Source: an uncultured Caryophanales bacterium (GTDB lineage: Bacteria > Bacillota_I > Bacilli_A > RFN20 > CAG-826). Taken from it: 64,000 bases of DNA. The notes below the pieces were generated by a model. That model had not been told where the DNA came from and did no database searches. It saw only the letters and a program-made list of their open reading frames with translations. Where the stretch lies: NCBI GenBank assembly GCA_937902735.1, contig CALELS010000015.1, positions 124,001-188,000 of the forward strand, given 5' to 3'. Made by a program: the position numbers and the translations under genes. Shown one piece after another: positions 8,265-18,500 of this stretch; the first letter of the stretch is position 1; each line of letters begins with the position of its first letter.

Positions 8265-8990
8265 ATGTTAATTTTATCAATAATGCTCTTCGTCCTCTCT
8301 TTTATCGTAGCTATTGGTTTTTTCATTGTTCTCATTTTAAACGACTTTGTTAATCCAAAAATTGAATTAAATGATGTGAATGAGAAATATGTTAATAAAG
8401 ATGCTGAAAAAGATATCTTTGAGGCAGTCTACTATAACAAAGAGAAATACCAAATCACTATCGTAAGAAAAGGTGATGTAAAACACGTCTTAATGTCTTT
8501 AATCACTAAAAAATATAACAAGCGTAAACAAACTGTCTATAATCTCGACTTCACTGGTGGATCTGCAATTGTTCTTCCTGTTGAAGATATTGAAGCATAC
8601 TATATCCTTGCACATAAAGTAGACTCTAAAAAAGTCAAAAACCCAATTCCTACATTTAATATTATTCCAGCAGTTATTTATGGAATTGTTTGTAGTATTA
8701 CCCCAATTATTGCTGGTTTCTGCTTCTCCGTTTATGGAGCACTTAATCTTTGGTATCCAAATCCAGGATATATCGTTACATATGTCTTAAGTATTTTGTT
8801 ACCTCCTCTATTAATTGTTCTCCCACCAATATTGGTTTATGTTTTAACCCATTTCTTAAAATATCACTCAACAGGTTCTAAACAAGTTGAAACCAATATT
8901 AGTGATGTGTTGATTGGTGCAGAACTCGCTACTGATGAAGTAAAAGTAGAAACTACAACACTAGTCGAAGAAGAAAAGGAGGTCTTATAA
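8265..8990 (+). CDS. Membrane protein of unknown function
   Basis: A 241-residue protein with an N-terminal membrane segment (about 1-28), a cytoplasmic- or surface-exposed domain of about 100 residues (IELNDVNEKYVNKD to VLPVEDIEAYYIL), and two or three hydrophobic segments between about 130 and 200. The last 40 residues are acidic. I do not recognise the family. It is tightly packed in the operon: an AGGAGG inside its last codons serves the following gene, one base downstream. Confidence 0.75.
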   Translation: MLILSIMLFVLSFIVAIGFFIVLILNDFVNPKIELNDVNEKYVNKDAEKDIFEAVYYNKEKYQITIVRKGDVKHVLMSLITKKYNKRKQTVYNLDFTGGSAIVLPVEDIEAYYILAHKVDSKKVKNPIPTFNIIPAVIYGIVCSITPIIAGFCFSVYGALNLWYPNPGYIVTYVLSILLPPLLIVLPPILVYVLTHFLKYHSTGSKQVETNISDVLIGAELATDEVKVETTTLVEEEKEVL

Positions 8991-8991
8991 A

Positions 8992-9651
8992 ATGAAAGAA
9001 CTTAAATTCTTAAAAGATCTTCCATGTAAATTAACCAATGTAAACAAAACATATATTGGTTTAACTGGAGCAGATATCTATTACGATAAAGACGGTAATC
9101 GCTTTGCTTTCATTACCTTTATCAATTTATCAAAAAGTCCAATATTCTTCTTCCAGGCTCAAATAAGAGAATATTCAAACGAAGGTAAACTTATCAAAGA
9201 TAACGAACTTGTTATCCCATGTATGTTTGCCACTAAAGGGGAATTCGTTAATGAAAATCCTTTAGAAATTAGCTCAGATACTGAAGCTATTGAAATTTAT
9301 GTCAATAAAGTTACATTTGATCGCAAAAACTTTATTAATGATAAATTAGTGAACTTTGCCACTAAAGAATATATTGAAAAACCTGACCGCGCTCCAAAGA
9401 AAAAGATGGATACTAAGTCAACAATCTCATTTGATGATTTAGTAAAACATCCTGATAAGGTTGGTTCAGATGGTAAGATTGTCGAAGAATTAGAAGAAAT
9501 ACCTGAATTTGAACTCAAAGGAAAATACAAAAAGAACGTTGAAAAACCATTGCGTTTAATTACTTTAGCTTTAACTCTTCTTTCAACATCTGCATTTGTT
9601 ACATTCATTACCATCTTCGTTGTTGCTCTTGTCAACAGCATGAACTATTAA
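8992..9651 (+). CDS. Tail-anchored protein carrying a VKHPDKV motif
   Basis: A 219-residue protein, soluble over residues 1-185 with one hydrophobic segment near the C-terminus (about 190-215), so probably tail-anchored with its bulk in the cytoplasm. The N-terminal 115 residues look like a beta-rich domain (DIYYDKDGNRFAFITFINLS and onward). Residues 151-157 are VKHPDKV, preceded by FDD and followed by an acidic stretch. The same arrangement recurs in the zinc-ribbon protein at 22096-22671 in this operon. Family not recognised. Confidence 0.75.
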   Translation: MKELKFLKDLPCKLTNVNKTYIGLTGADIYYDKDGNRFAFITFINLSKSPIFFFQAQIREYSNEGKLIKDNELVIPCMFATKGEFVNENPLEISSDTEAIEIYVNKVTFDRKNFINDKLVNFATKEYIEKPDRAPKKKMDTKSTISFDDLVKHPDKVGSDGKIVEELEEIPEFELKGKYKKNVEKPLRLITLALTLLSTSAFVTFITIFVVALVNSMNY

Positions 9652-9661
9652 GGAAATATTT

Positions 9662-11107
9662 ATGGCTTTTAATATTAAAAAAGTTAACGAAAATAAAAGA
9701 AATTATAGCGCGGATAATTTCTCTGATTTATTTCCTAAAAAGAAAAAAGATTATCTCTTCAGAGTTCTTTTCTATGTCATCGCATTAGCTGTTACATTAG
9801 GAATTATTATTGAAGAAAGTATTAGAACAATTAATTACTATTTCTATTACGACCCAGCAACTGTAATAGTTTCTCTGTCAATCGTATATGTCTTATTAAT
9901 TACATTCTTTATCTTCTTTGCGGTAGCACTTTTCGGTGATGAACGTCACAAAATGGTAGGTGAACATATGTTCTACCTCTACACAGACAAGAAAGACTAT
10001 AAAATCGTTAAAGACTTCAGTGAACAAAGTGTTGGAGTTCACCAAGAAAAAGTTTCTCAAGACTTAATGGAAGTTGATGAGAATGGTGATCCAATCTATT
10101 ACGCTGAAGAATTATTTGATGATGAAGAAAACATTTTCGTAAGTGAAGTTAACTCTACTTTAATTCAAAAAGAGAAAACTCGTACTTATGATGAAATCGC
10201 TAAAGACATTGATGAAACAATGGCTAAATATGGACTTAAAGGTAATTTAGGTCGCGCTATTATCTCATCAATGAATTTCTCTCCAATGATTTATGTTGGA
10301 GCAGTCGCAGAACATATCGAAACAATATTCAAAGCATTCAATAACCCAGGTTATGTAATTCATTATTCATCAAACTCATCTATCAATAATGAAAGAGTGC
10401 TATATAACTGTTTTGATTATGCAAAAACTCATTCAGATATCCCAGTGTTTATCTATATCGATGAGATTCCTGCAAAAGAATTTTTAAAATATATGCGTTC
10501 ACTCTACACATATATAGATAACCCAAATGATGATTATTATTTATCCACAAATGGGGCAACTTCTTTAATCCCACATAACGTATATTTCTTAATTAATCTC
10601 ACTAAAGATTCAGTCTTATTTGATATTTCAAGAAGATATCTACGTTATATTTCGGTTCTTGAAGCAACTCTTGATGTATGTGAAAAAGCTGAAGAAGTTA
10701 AACCATTCACCTTCACAGTTAATGAATTAAATGTTGCTAGAAGAAGTGCCATGGAAGATCATGCTTTAGATGAATCATCATTTAAGAAACTTGATAATAT
10801 CTTCTCAATCTTAAAAGATGCAACAGGATATATCTTACAAAATAAAATTCAACGTAAGATTGAAGCCTATAGCGCAACCCTTCTTGCTTTAGATGAAAAA
10901 GAAGATGGTGTCTTAGATGATTGCTTAGCTAATAACGTTATTAACGCTGCAATTATTACTGCAGAAGTTAAAAAACTTGACAGTGAGTATCATCTAATTC
11001 GCAACATTGAATCTGAATTTGGTTCGTCCAAAATGAAAAAGACTAAAGCCATCATCAAACAATACATCTCCTTATTTGGAGTAGATGGAGGTAAGAAGGA
11101 TGAATAA
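9662..11107 (+). CDS. Membrane-anchored AAA+-like protein without a P-loop
   Basis: A 481-residue protein with two N-terminal membrane helices (about 33-57 and 68-95) and a cytoplasmic remainder. From about residue 200 it follows the layout of the AAA+ protein encoded next. VFIYIDEI (262-269) sits where that protein has its Walker B LIVLDEMN. IPHNVYFLINLTKDS (around 306) matches the sensor-1 strand LPDNVYFIGTANNDDS. Where the neighbour has GMSGTGKT, this protein has no glycine-rich loop or Lys-Thr pair, and the Arg-finger context DRS is altered to LRY. I infer a degenerate AAA+ paralogue, perhaps a structural partner in a mixed ring. Confidence 0.7.
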   Translation: MAFNIKKVNENKRNYSADNFSDLFPKKKKDYLFRVLFYVIALAVTLGIIIEESIRTINYYFYYDPATVIVSLSIVYVLLITFFIFFAVALFGDERHKMVGEHMFYLYTDKKDYKIVKDFSEQSVGVHQEKVSQDLMEVDENGDPIYYAEELFDDEENIFVSEVNSTLIQKEKTRTYDEIAKDIDETMAKYGLKGNLGRAIISSMNFSPMIYVGAVAEHIETIFKAFNNPGYVIHYSSNSSINNERVLYNCFDYAKTHSDIPVFIYIDEIPAKEFLKYMRSLYTYIDNPNDDYYLSTNGATSLIPHNVYFLINLTKDSVLFDISRRYLRYISVLEATLDVCEKAEEVKPFTFTVNELNVARRSAMEDHALDESSFKKLDNIFSILKDATGYILQNKIQRKIEAYSATLLALDEKEDGVLDDCLANNVINAAIITAEVKKLDSEYHLIRNIESEFGSSKMKKTKAIIKQYISLFGVDGGKKDE

Positions 11108-12464
11108 TTTCTTATCCTATTTAATGTATGAAGATGGTGGAGCAGATGGCTCATTCTTAGATATATTTACATCTAATGTAGCCATTATTGTCTATGTCAT
11201 TTTATTTGCATTAGCAATCATTGGTATTGCAATTTTGTTCATCGTTAATGAATCTTTAACAGATGAAAAAGTTACCAAGATTGAAGGTGGAGAGAATTTG
11301 TTCAAAGGAATGAAAGGATTAGGTGGAATGCTTCCAGAAGGTGCTCAAGTATCTTCTAAAGTTAAAAAAGATTCCGCTGATAGATTCCAAAGATTAACTA
11401 TTCTAGATAAAAAATATCCTAAGAAAGAATTAGTTAACTCCACCGAAGATTTAACTCTTGAATATATTTGTCGTCGTTTTCGTTCATTCGCATCTAGAAT
11501 TGCAGGAAACCCACTATATTATTCAATTGATGATATTAGAAGATTTGTTACATCTTTAGGTGTATCAAAAATATTAATCTTACAAGGTATGTCTGGTACT
11601 GGTAAAACATCCCTTCCAGTTGCTTGGGGTAAATTTACCCGAGTACCTACAACTGTTGTTCCAGTTCAACCAATGTGGAAAGAAAGAAGTGACTTAATTG
11701 GTTATTTCAATGAATTCACTGGTAAATTTAATGAATCTTTAATCTTAGAGAAATTATATGAAGCAAATAAGACTAATAGAATGTATCTCATCGTCCTCGA
11801 TGAAATGAACATTGCTCGTGTTGAATATTATTTTGCGGAATTCCTTTCTCTTTTGGAGCTTCCAACTGTTGAAGAAAGAATTCTTGAAGTTACTTCATCA
11901 ATTTCTAAGAAAGACCCTAAAGAATTACATAATGGTAAATTAATTCTTCCAGATAATGTCTACTTTATCGGCACAGCCAATAACGATGACTCTACATTTG
12001 CTATTTCTGATAAGGTCTACGATAGATCCATGGTCCTTAATTTGGACTATCGTTGTGATCCGTTCATTGGTGAAGATGATTATGAGCCAATAACTTTAAG
12101 TGACTATACATTCAAGTCTTTGATTGAAAAAGCTAAGAAAGAATATGCTCTTACAAAAAGAAGTCGTTCTCATATTAGAGAAATTGATAAATATATTACA
12201 GAAACCTTCTCAATTACCTTTGGTAACCGTATTAGAAGACAAATGGAAAACTATGTTCCTATCTATATTGCCTGTGGTGGAACCGAAGAAGAAGCTATTG
12301 ATGATATTTTAGCGAAGAAGGTTCTTCGTAAACTTGAAAGCCAAAACCCAATTTATATTAAGGCTAAGGCTGATGATTTAATTAATAAACTTAACGAAAT
12401 ATTTGGAAGAGGCAAAATGCCTGTAAGTGAAAATACAATTCGTAAGTTAGCAAATAATGGATAA
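11100..12464 (+). CDS. Membrane-anchored McrB-like AAA+ ATPase, copy A
   Basis: A 454-residue protein. One N-terminal helix (about 29-50) anchors it, with the ATPase in the cytoplasm. Walker A is GMSGTGKT (163-170) and Walker B LIVLDE (230-235). Sensor 1 is in FIGTANNDD (near N295), and a DR pair (308-309) is the likely arginine finger. The LDEMNIARVEYYF style resembles McrB-type AAA+ proteins more than classical MoxR. The start chosen is the ATG at 11100, 8 bases downstream of GGAGG. An in-frame ATG at 11085 overlaps that site and is less likely. The gene overlaps the preceding one by 8 bases. From residue 89 to the end the protein is identical to copy B at 14086-15528. Confidence 0.85.
   Translation: MNNFLSYLMYEDGGADGSFLDIFTSNVAIIVYVILFALAIIGIAILFIVNESLTDEKVTKIEGGENLFKGMKGLGGMLPEGAQVSSKVKKDSADRFQRLTILDKKYPKKELVNSTEDLTLEYICRRFRSFASRIAGNPLYYSIDDIRRFVTSLGVSKILILQGMSGTGKTSLPVAWGKFTRVPTTVVPVQPMWKERSDLIGYFNEFTGKFNESLILEKLYEANKTNRMYLIVLDEMNIARVEYYFAEFLSLLELPTVEERILEVTSSISKKDPKELHNGKLILPDNVYFIGTANNDDSTFAISDKVYDRSMVLNLDYRCDPFIGEDDYEPITLSDYTFKSLIEKAKKEYALTKRSRSHIREIDKYITETFSITFGNRIRRQMENYVPIYIACGGTEEEAIDDILAKKVLRKLESQNPIYIKAKADDLINKLNEIFGRGKMPVSENTIRKLANNG
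11364..12464 (+). repeat. 1,101-bp direct repeat, copy A (AAA+ domain)
   Basis: Pairs with 14428-15528 at an offset of 3,064 bases. I counted seven differences, all between 11403 and 11580 and all synonymous. From 11581 to 12464 (884 bases) I saw none. Identity starts abruptly at AAAAAAG and ends at the shared stop codon. Confidence 0.9.
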
Positions 12465-12472
12465 AAAATAAT

Positions 12473-14086
12473 ATGGAAGATTTAAATATTCTCTATCGTG
12501 CATATAAAGAATATAAGAAGATGGTCATTAAAGACGATGATACTTCTCGTTTTTATCGTGCCTACATCAACAATTCGACGAAAGAGAATGAAGATATAAC
12601 CCATATCTTTAATGCATGTAAGATTGAAGAAGATTGGGTTATAGCAATTGAGACAGGCCTTCCATTTATTGAAAAAGCTATCAAAGAAGAAAGACAATTC
12701 ATCCGTAACGATGGTGAAGTTCTTCCTATTGAAAAAATAAGAAAAACTAGTAAAGATTCTATTCAAGATTTAGCAAAACACGCTAATTACATTACTCATG
12801 AAGCACCTGAAGATGCTGCTACAGAAGTAATGCCAGATAAGATGCTTGTAATTAGAAAAGAATCCGATTATGCAATCTATGAAAATAGAGTTCTTTATGC
12901 AGCATTAATGTATTTAAAAGATTTTGTTATGTCTCGTCTTGAAACAATCAAAGAATCTACAAATACATATGAAGTACAACAACATATCAAAAAATTAATT
13001 GATATGGGTCAAAGAAAGATTGATATCAATATGGAATTTGTTGAAAGAAGAGCAAATGATCCACTTCTTTCTTCACTCAATTCAGAAAAGAATATCATTG
13101 ACCGTCTTGATGTTATTTTAACTCAAATAATGGCTCTTCTTAAAACCCCATTAATGAGAGAAGTTAGTAAAACTGAAATGGTTTCTCGACCAATTCAAAA
13201 AACTAATATCTTGAAGATGAACCGTAATTTCCGTGAATCTCTTGCCTGTTTTGACTACATCGCATCATATCAAGGCCAAGGTTTCACAATTGAACATATT
13301 GAAAAATCATATTACCCATATTCAAAAGAGATGGCTTCCTCTTATAGTGAGAACCTTCTCTTATTATCTTTCTTAAATTACATCTATACGAACGAATTAC
13401 TCCCAGAACTTGATAAGAAATATGATGAAATCTTAAAGAAAGAACAAATCGAAAAAGAAAATGAAATTCTTGCTAGACTTGCTGCGTTCCATGCATCCGC
13501 TAAAGAAAAAGAACAAACATTAAATGAATATTTCATTCTATTTGAAGAAGGATATCGAATTTTAGAAAGAAGAAATGAACAATTAACATTTGAACTTAAA
13601 CATGTTGAAGCAGAAGCCAAGAAAGAAATTGAACTTGCAAAAGCAAATGCAAGAGATGAAATCTTAAAAAACAATAAAGAAAATGAAAAACGTCTTTTAG
13701 AACAAGAAGAAGCTTTTAACGCTAAGCTTTCTGAAACCGAAGATAAATATATCGAACAGATGAATGAGCTTAGAAGTAAACTCGAAAAAGAAAAAGAAGA
13801 TTTCAAAGTTCAATATCGTGACCATATAGCAAATATGGAAAAAGAAAATAAAGAAATTAAAGAAGAAGGAGAACGTATCAAAGCTATCCAACAATCAATG
13901 GAAGCTGAAATTCTTTCATTGAAAGCTAATAAATCTTTAGTGAAAGCTATTGATTTCACAAGTGAAGAAGACTTTAACAAATTAGAAGAAATGAAGAAAT
14001 CTTTCGATAAATTCTATGATGAAGCCTGGAAAGAAACAAAAAAGAAAATCGCTAAAGAAGTATTTTTAGGAGGTAAGAAGAAATAA
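12473..14086 (+). CDS. Coiled-coil protein, possibly DUF2357-like, between the two AAA+ copies
   Basis: A 537-residue soluble protein with no signal or membrane segment. Residues 1-310 are helical. They include YENRVLYAALMYLKDFV (near 140), faintly like the N-terminal domain that accompanies McrB-type ATPases in DUF2357 proteins. Residues about 320-490 are very rich in Glu, Lys and Ala in heptad-like order and form a long coiled coil. The C-terminus is basic (ending GGKKK). No nuclease signature (PD-(D/E)xK) is evident. It lies 8 bases after AAA+ copy A and shares one base with the start of copy B, so it is probably an adaptor or regulator of these ATPases. That role is inference. Confidence 0.75.
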   Translation: MEDLNILYRAYKEYKKMVIKDDDTSRFYRAYINNSTKENEDITHIFNACKIEEDWVIAIETGLPFIEKAIKEERQFIRNDGEVLPIEKIRKTSKDSIQDLAKHANYITHEAPEDAATEVMPDKMLVIRKESDYAIYENRVLYAALMYLKDFVMSRLETIKESTNTYEVQQHIKKLIDMGQRKIDINMEFVERRANDPLLSSLNSEKNIIDRLDVILTQIMALLKTPLMREVSKTEMVSRPIQKTNILKMNRNFRESLACFDYIASYQGQGFTIEHIEKSYYPYSKEMASSYSENLLLLSFLNYIYTNELLPELDKKYDEILKKEQIEKENEILARLAAFHASAKEKEQTLNEYFILFEEGYRILERRNEQLTFELKHVEAEAKKEIELAKANARDEILKNNKENEKRLLEQEEAFNAKLSETEDKYIEQMNELRSKLEKEKEDFKVQYRDHIANMEKENKEIKEEGERIKAIQQSMEAEILSLKANKSLVKAIDFTSEEDFNKLEEMKKSFDKFYDEAWKETKKKIAKEVFLGGKKK

Positions 14087-15528
14087 TGAGAAAACATCGT
14101 TATGTTGCATTATCTAGTGTAATAGCTGTTTTATTCTCATCTATCGCTCTTTTCGCGTTAGCTATTTTCACTGCTAGCTTCCTTTACCGTGCTTTCCATA
14201 ACACTAATAGTTTTGACTTAATTAACGTTGAGAAGAATGTACTTAACTATATAACAATCGTATGTGTCTTCCTCTTCTTTGTTTTCTTAATGATATTACT
14301 TGTAAGACAAATAGAAAGACTTAATTACTCCAAAACAATTGAAGTTACTCTTGAATATGTTGATGAATTTGGAAATAAAGTCCAAGAAACAGTCCAACTT
14401 GATCTTCCGGATGATAAATCTAAATTGAAAAAAGATTCCGCTGATAGATTCCAAAGATTAACTATTTTAGATAAAAAATATCCTAAGAAAGAATTAGTTA
14501 ACTCCACTGAAGATTTAACTCTTGAATATATTTGTCGTCGTTTCCGCTCATTCGCATCTAGAATTGCAGGAAACCCTCTATATTATTCAATTGATGATAT
14601 TAGAAGATTTGTTACATCATTAGGTGTATCAAAAATATTAATCCTACAAGGTATGTCTGGTACTGGTAAAACATCCCTTCCAGTTGCTTGGGGTAAATTT
14701 ACCCGAGTACCTACAACTGTTGTTCCAGTTCAACCAATGTGGAAAGAAAGAAGTGACTTAATTGGTTATTTCAATGAATTCACTGGTAAATTTAATGAAT
14801 CTTTAATCTTAGAGAAATTATATGAAGCAAATAAGACTAATAGAATGTATCTCATCGTCCTCGATGAAATGAACATTGCTCGTGTTGAATATTATTTTGC
14901 GGAATTCCTTTCTCTTTTGGAGCTTCCAACTGTTGAAGAAAGAATTCTTGAAGTTACTTCATCAATTTCTAAGAAAGACCCTAAAGAATTACATAATGGT
15001 AAATTAATTCTTCCAGATAATGTCTACTTTATCGGCACAGCCAATAACGATGACTCTACATTTGCTATTTCTGATAAGGTCTACGATAGATCCATGGTCC
15101 TTAATTTGGACTATCGTTGTGATCCGTTCATTGGTGAAGATGATTATGAGCCAATAACTTTAAGTGACTATACATTCAAGTCTTTGATTGAAAAAGCTAA
15201 GAAAGAATATGCTCTTACAAAAAGAAGTCGTTCTCATATTAGAGAAATTGATAAATATATTACAGAAACCTTCTCAATTACCTTTGGTAACCGTATTAGA
15301 AGACAAATGGAAAACTATGTTCCTATCTATATTGCCTGTGGTGGAACCGAAGAAGAAGCTATTGATGATATTTTAGCGAAGAAGGTTCTTCGTAAACTTG
15401 AAAGCCAAAACCCAATTTATATTAAGGCTAAGGCTGATGATTTAATTAATAAACTTAACGAAATATTTGGAAGAGGCAAAATGCCTGTAAGTGAAAATAC
15501 AATTCGTAAGTTAGCAAATAATGGATAA
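14086..15528 (+). CDS. Membrane-anchored McrB-like AAA+ ATPase, copy B
   Basis: A 480-residue protein. The N-terminus is unlike copy A: two membrane helices (about 10-35 and 50-70), then a short strand-rich linker (TIEVTLEYVDEFGNKVQETV). From residue 115 the sequence KKDSADRFQRL onward is identical to copy A, including Walker A GMSGTGKT, Walker B LIVLDEMN, sensor 1 and the DR finger. Both copies should therefore form the same ring while being tethered to different membrane partners. The start ATG overlaps the stop of the coiled-coil gene (TAATG) and is preceded by AGGAGG. Confidence 0.85.
   Translation: MRKHRYVALSSVIAVLFSSIALFALAIFTASFLYRAFHNTNSFDLINVEKNVLNYITIVCVFLFFVFLMILLVRQIERLNYSKTIEVTLEYVDEFGNKVQETVQLDLPDDKSKLKKDSADRFQRLTILDKKYPKKELVNSTEDLTLEYICRRFRSFASRIAGNPLYYSIDDIRRFVTSLGVSKILILQGMSGTGKTSLPVAWGKFTRVPTTVVPVQPMWKERSDLIGYFNEFTGKFNESLILEKLYEANKTNRMYLIVLDEMNIARVEYYFAEFLSLLELPTVEERILEVTSSISKKDPKELHNGKLILPDNVYFIGTANNDDSTFAISDKVYDRSMVLNLDYRCDPFIGEDDYEPITLSDYTFKSLIEKAKKEYALTKRSRSHIREIDKYITETFSITFGNRIRRQMENYVPIYIACGGTEEEAIDDILAKKVLRKLESQNPIYIKAKADDLINKLNEIFGRGKMPVSENTIRKLANNG
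14428..15528 (+). repeat. 1,101-bp direct repeat, copy B (AAA+ domain)
   Basis: The second copy of the repeat described at 11364-12464. The flanking sequence differs on both sides, which argues against a simple assembly duplication of the whole gene. Confidence 0.9.
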
Positions 15529-15533
15529 AGATT

Positions 15534-18500
15534 ATGGCGAAAGGACATGTAAGGAAAAGACACACTAAGTTATTTAAAGGTCTAACCATTGGTGGATCTA
15601 TTTTCGGCATATTTAATGCCCTTTTATTCACTGTCATTCTTATTTTAGACATGATTGGAGTAAATGTTTTCCTTACAAGTGAAGTTAGAACATATACCGC
15701 CACATTCATGGTTGAAGATAGTGTTTATGAAACAACTACATATAGACGTGGCGATTTATTAACTCATCCACAAATTCCAACTAAACCATTTGATGGTGAA
15801 AAGAATTATATCTTTATCGGTTGGGACTACACTGGTGAAGGTTTGCCTGATGTTCTTCCTATCAATATGTATTATTCATTCACTGCTAAAGCGGTCTTCC
15901 TACCATTTGGTCAACTTAATCTCTCCTTAGAAGACTTAATGAACATGGATGTAAATACTCTCATTCAATTACTTCAAGATTTGAATATTGACTGGGAACA
16001 ATTTATGAATATGTTTAATCTCTCCTTAGAAGACTTAATGAACTTGTTACAAATGAATCCTGTCTTAACCTTCTATGCGAATAGAAATTCAACAGTTTCA
16101 TATTTTAGATCGACTTCCTATGGGGATTTCAATTATTCAAAGAAGAAATTTAATGTTGCTGATAAAACTCTTCCAAATGGAATTGTAAGCACTCTTAACC
16201 CAAATCAATTCACTGCAGATAGAGTAAGTCAAATTCCTACAACTGCTCTTCCTGATGGATTCTCATATGTTAATTATGAAATTAACTATAGAACTAACAA
16301 ACAACCACTTCCAATGCCTGATTGTGAGATGATTAACCCAACTCATTATGGCGATACAAAAACTGATGCTTATGTTTCAAGAAATGTTGAACAAGGTGAA
16401 ACATATTTCACAGAAGCTATATACGCTCCAGCGTTTAGAAGTGTCATTAACTTACTTAAATTAGGTCAATTCTCATCAACTGCATTTGCAGAAGATGAAA
16501 GAAATTATAGAGACTACGCTCATGAGCATTACACTAATGTTCCTAATGAATATGTAAGTATTGTTGATGATATTATTAATGAAAATGGATGGTATCCAAA
16601 TGATTCATATTATGTTGATGACATTGGTAAATACGTAGAATCTCAAGCGGAATTTTGTATGCTTCCTGATGAAACAGGTAAGATTCATAAGAATAGTGAT
16701 CCAATTATTGGAATGCTTGAAAGTGGAAAAGCTAGTGATTATGACTTCAATACATTAGCAGTTATGATCTTTAGAAGACTTAATATCCCAGCTAGAATGG
16801 TTCAAGGATATTTGGTCCCAGCAGTTCAAGTTGGATATAACACTGTTACACTTCTTAACCAACACTATTGGTGTGAAATTTATATTGATGGTATTGGTTG
16901 GATGATTTGTGACTGTACTAATGGTGAAAGTCTAATTGGTATGAACCCTTATGGTGGTTCTTATAACAATGAAAACAATGAACTTGTTCCAACTGAAGAA
17001 GGTGGAGAGGAGAGTCAACCTGAATATATCACTGGCGATTTAAGTGGAGATGTGTCCACTAGTGGGCCAGGTGATAAAACTGATGATATAAATGATGTGT
17101 TTACATTTACTTCCCAATATCAAGGAACAATGTATTTTAGAAGCTATTCATATGGTGAATATGATGGAGAAGGTCATTGGTCAAGTGAGCCTGATTATGT
17201 CTCGTTTGGAGCTAACCCTCTTACCTTCTCTTATAGAGTAGTAAATTCTTTGTATAAGAACACAATTGTTAATATTAATTATTTATCAAAGATGAATTAT
17301 GGGCTTTCTCCTGTATATTCATATCCTTATTCAGTTTTAAATTATGTAGATACTGCAGATTGTTACACTACAAAGAATGTTAAAAGTGGAACGACTGAGT
17401 CATATTATGCAACATCAATCCCTCTTCAACATAGTATTCTTAAAAAAGCAGTTAAAAAGGGAAAGGAAATAGGTTACAGCCAAGATTATTATGATTATGC
17501 CTATAATAAATATGGTCCAACCAAATATAACACTGCCTATAATTCTTATTTTAATGATATATATTCAAATTATTTTGATGGCCAATTTGAAGATGATCTT
17601 GCTCTTTTAATTGGTATTAAAGATTATTTCCAAAATCATTACACATATAACATTAGTTATGAACCATATCCTGAAGGTGTTGATCCAATCATCTCCTTCT
17701 TAGAAAGAGGTGAAGGAATTTGTAACAACTTTGCATCAGCTACAACCATGTTTTACAGGTTCATGGGATTTCCTGCTAGATTTGTAACAGGTTATGGGGC
17801 AAATTCTCAAGGAAATGGCAAACGTAACACAGTTAATACACTAGATGCTCACGCATGGGTAGAAGTATATGTAAAAGAAATAGGTTGGCTTACTGTTGAC
17901 TCAACTGGATTTAGTGATGGTCATGGTGATGGTTCTAGCTATGGTTCTGGTTTTGGTGGTGGTGGTACTGACCAATTCGAAGGACGTGGAGACAAACATA
18001 TTATTGAAATTGATTATACTGATTGTGAGGCATATGGTTATTCCTACATCTCTAAATCTAGTTTTGAAAAAGAATATGATAATCAACCACTTCCTGAAGG
18101 ATTTGTGAGATTAGCTTATACATATGATGAATTAGAAGAAGGACATGAATTCCATGTTTTAGGTTGGGACCATGAATTAACAGGACTTGAAGAACCTGGT
18201 CAATACGCAGCAAAAGTTCTTTATGAAATTGTTGATGAAGATGGAAATGATGTATCCGATGAATATGAAGTAAAAAACACTCGCTTCAATTTATATATCA
18301 ATGAAATTGATATGGGTGATTGTAACATCCAACTTCAAAATTCTATTCAATACACAGGCACTCCATTCACATTTAATGATGAATATTGTCTAAATAACGG
18401 AATTGCTTTCTATTGGAGTTTTGAAAATCAATACAAGATGGATGAATTAGGTCACTATGTAGTGAGATTTATTCCAAATCCAACAACAATTGAATCTAAA

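Noticed and set aside
9297..9641. 114-residue minus-strand frame
   Set aside because: It is antisense to the tail-anchored protein gene, which has a proper ribosome binding site and operon spacing.
13384..13806. 140-residue open frame on the minus strand
   Set aside because: It is the Ser/Phe-rich antisense shadow of the Glu/Lys/Ala coiled-coil region, with no ribosome binding site.
11100..15528. A McrBC-type restriction system
   Set aside because: The ATPases look McrB-like, but they carry membrane helices, no McrC or nuclease is encoded nearby, and the operon continues into exported proteins.
11364..15528. The AAA+ duplication as an assembly error
   Set aside because: The copies differ at seven synonymous sites and have different 5' genes and flanks, so a simple assembly artefact is unlikely, though reads should confirm it.
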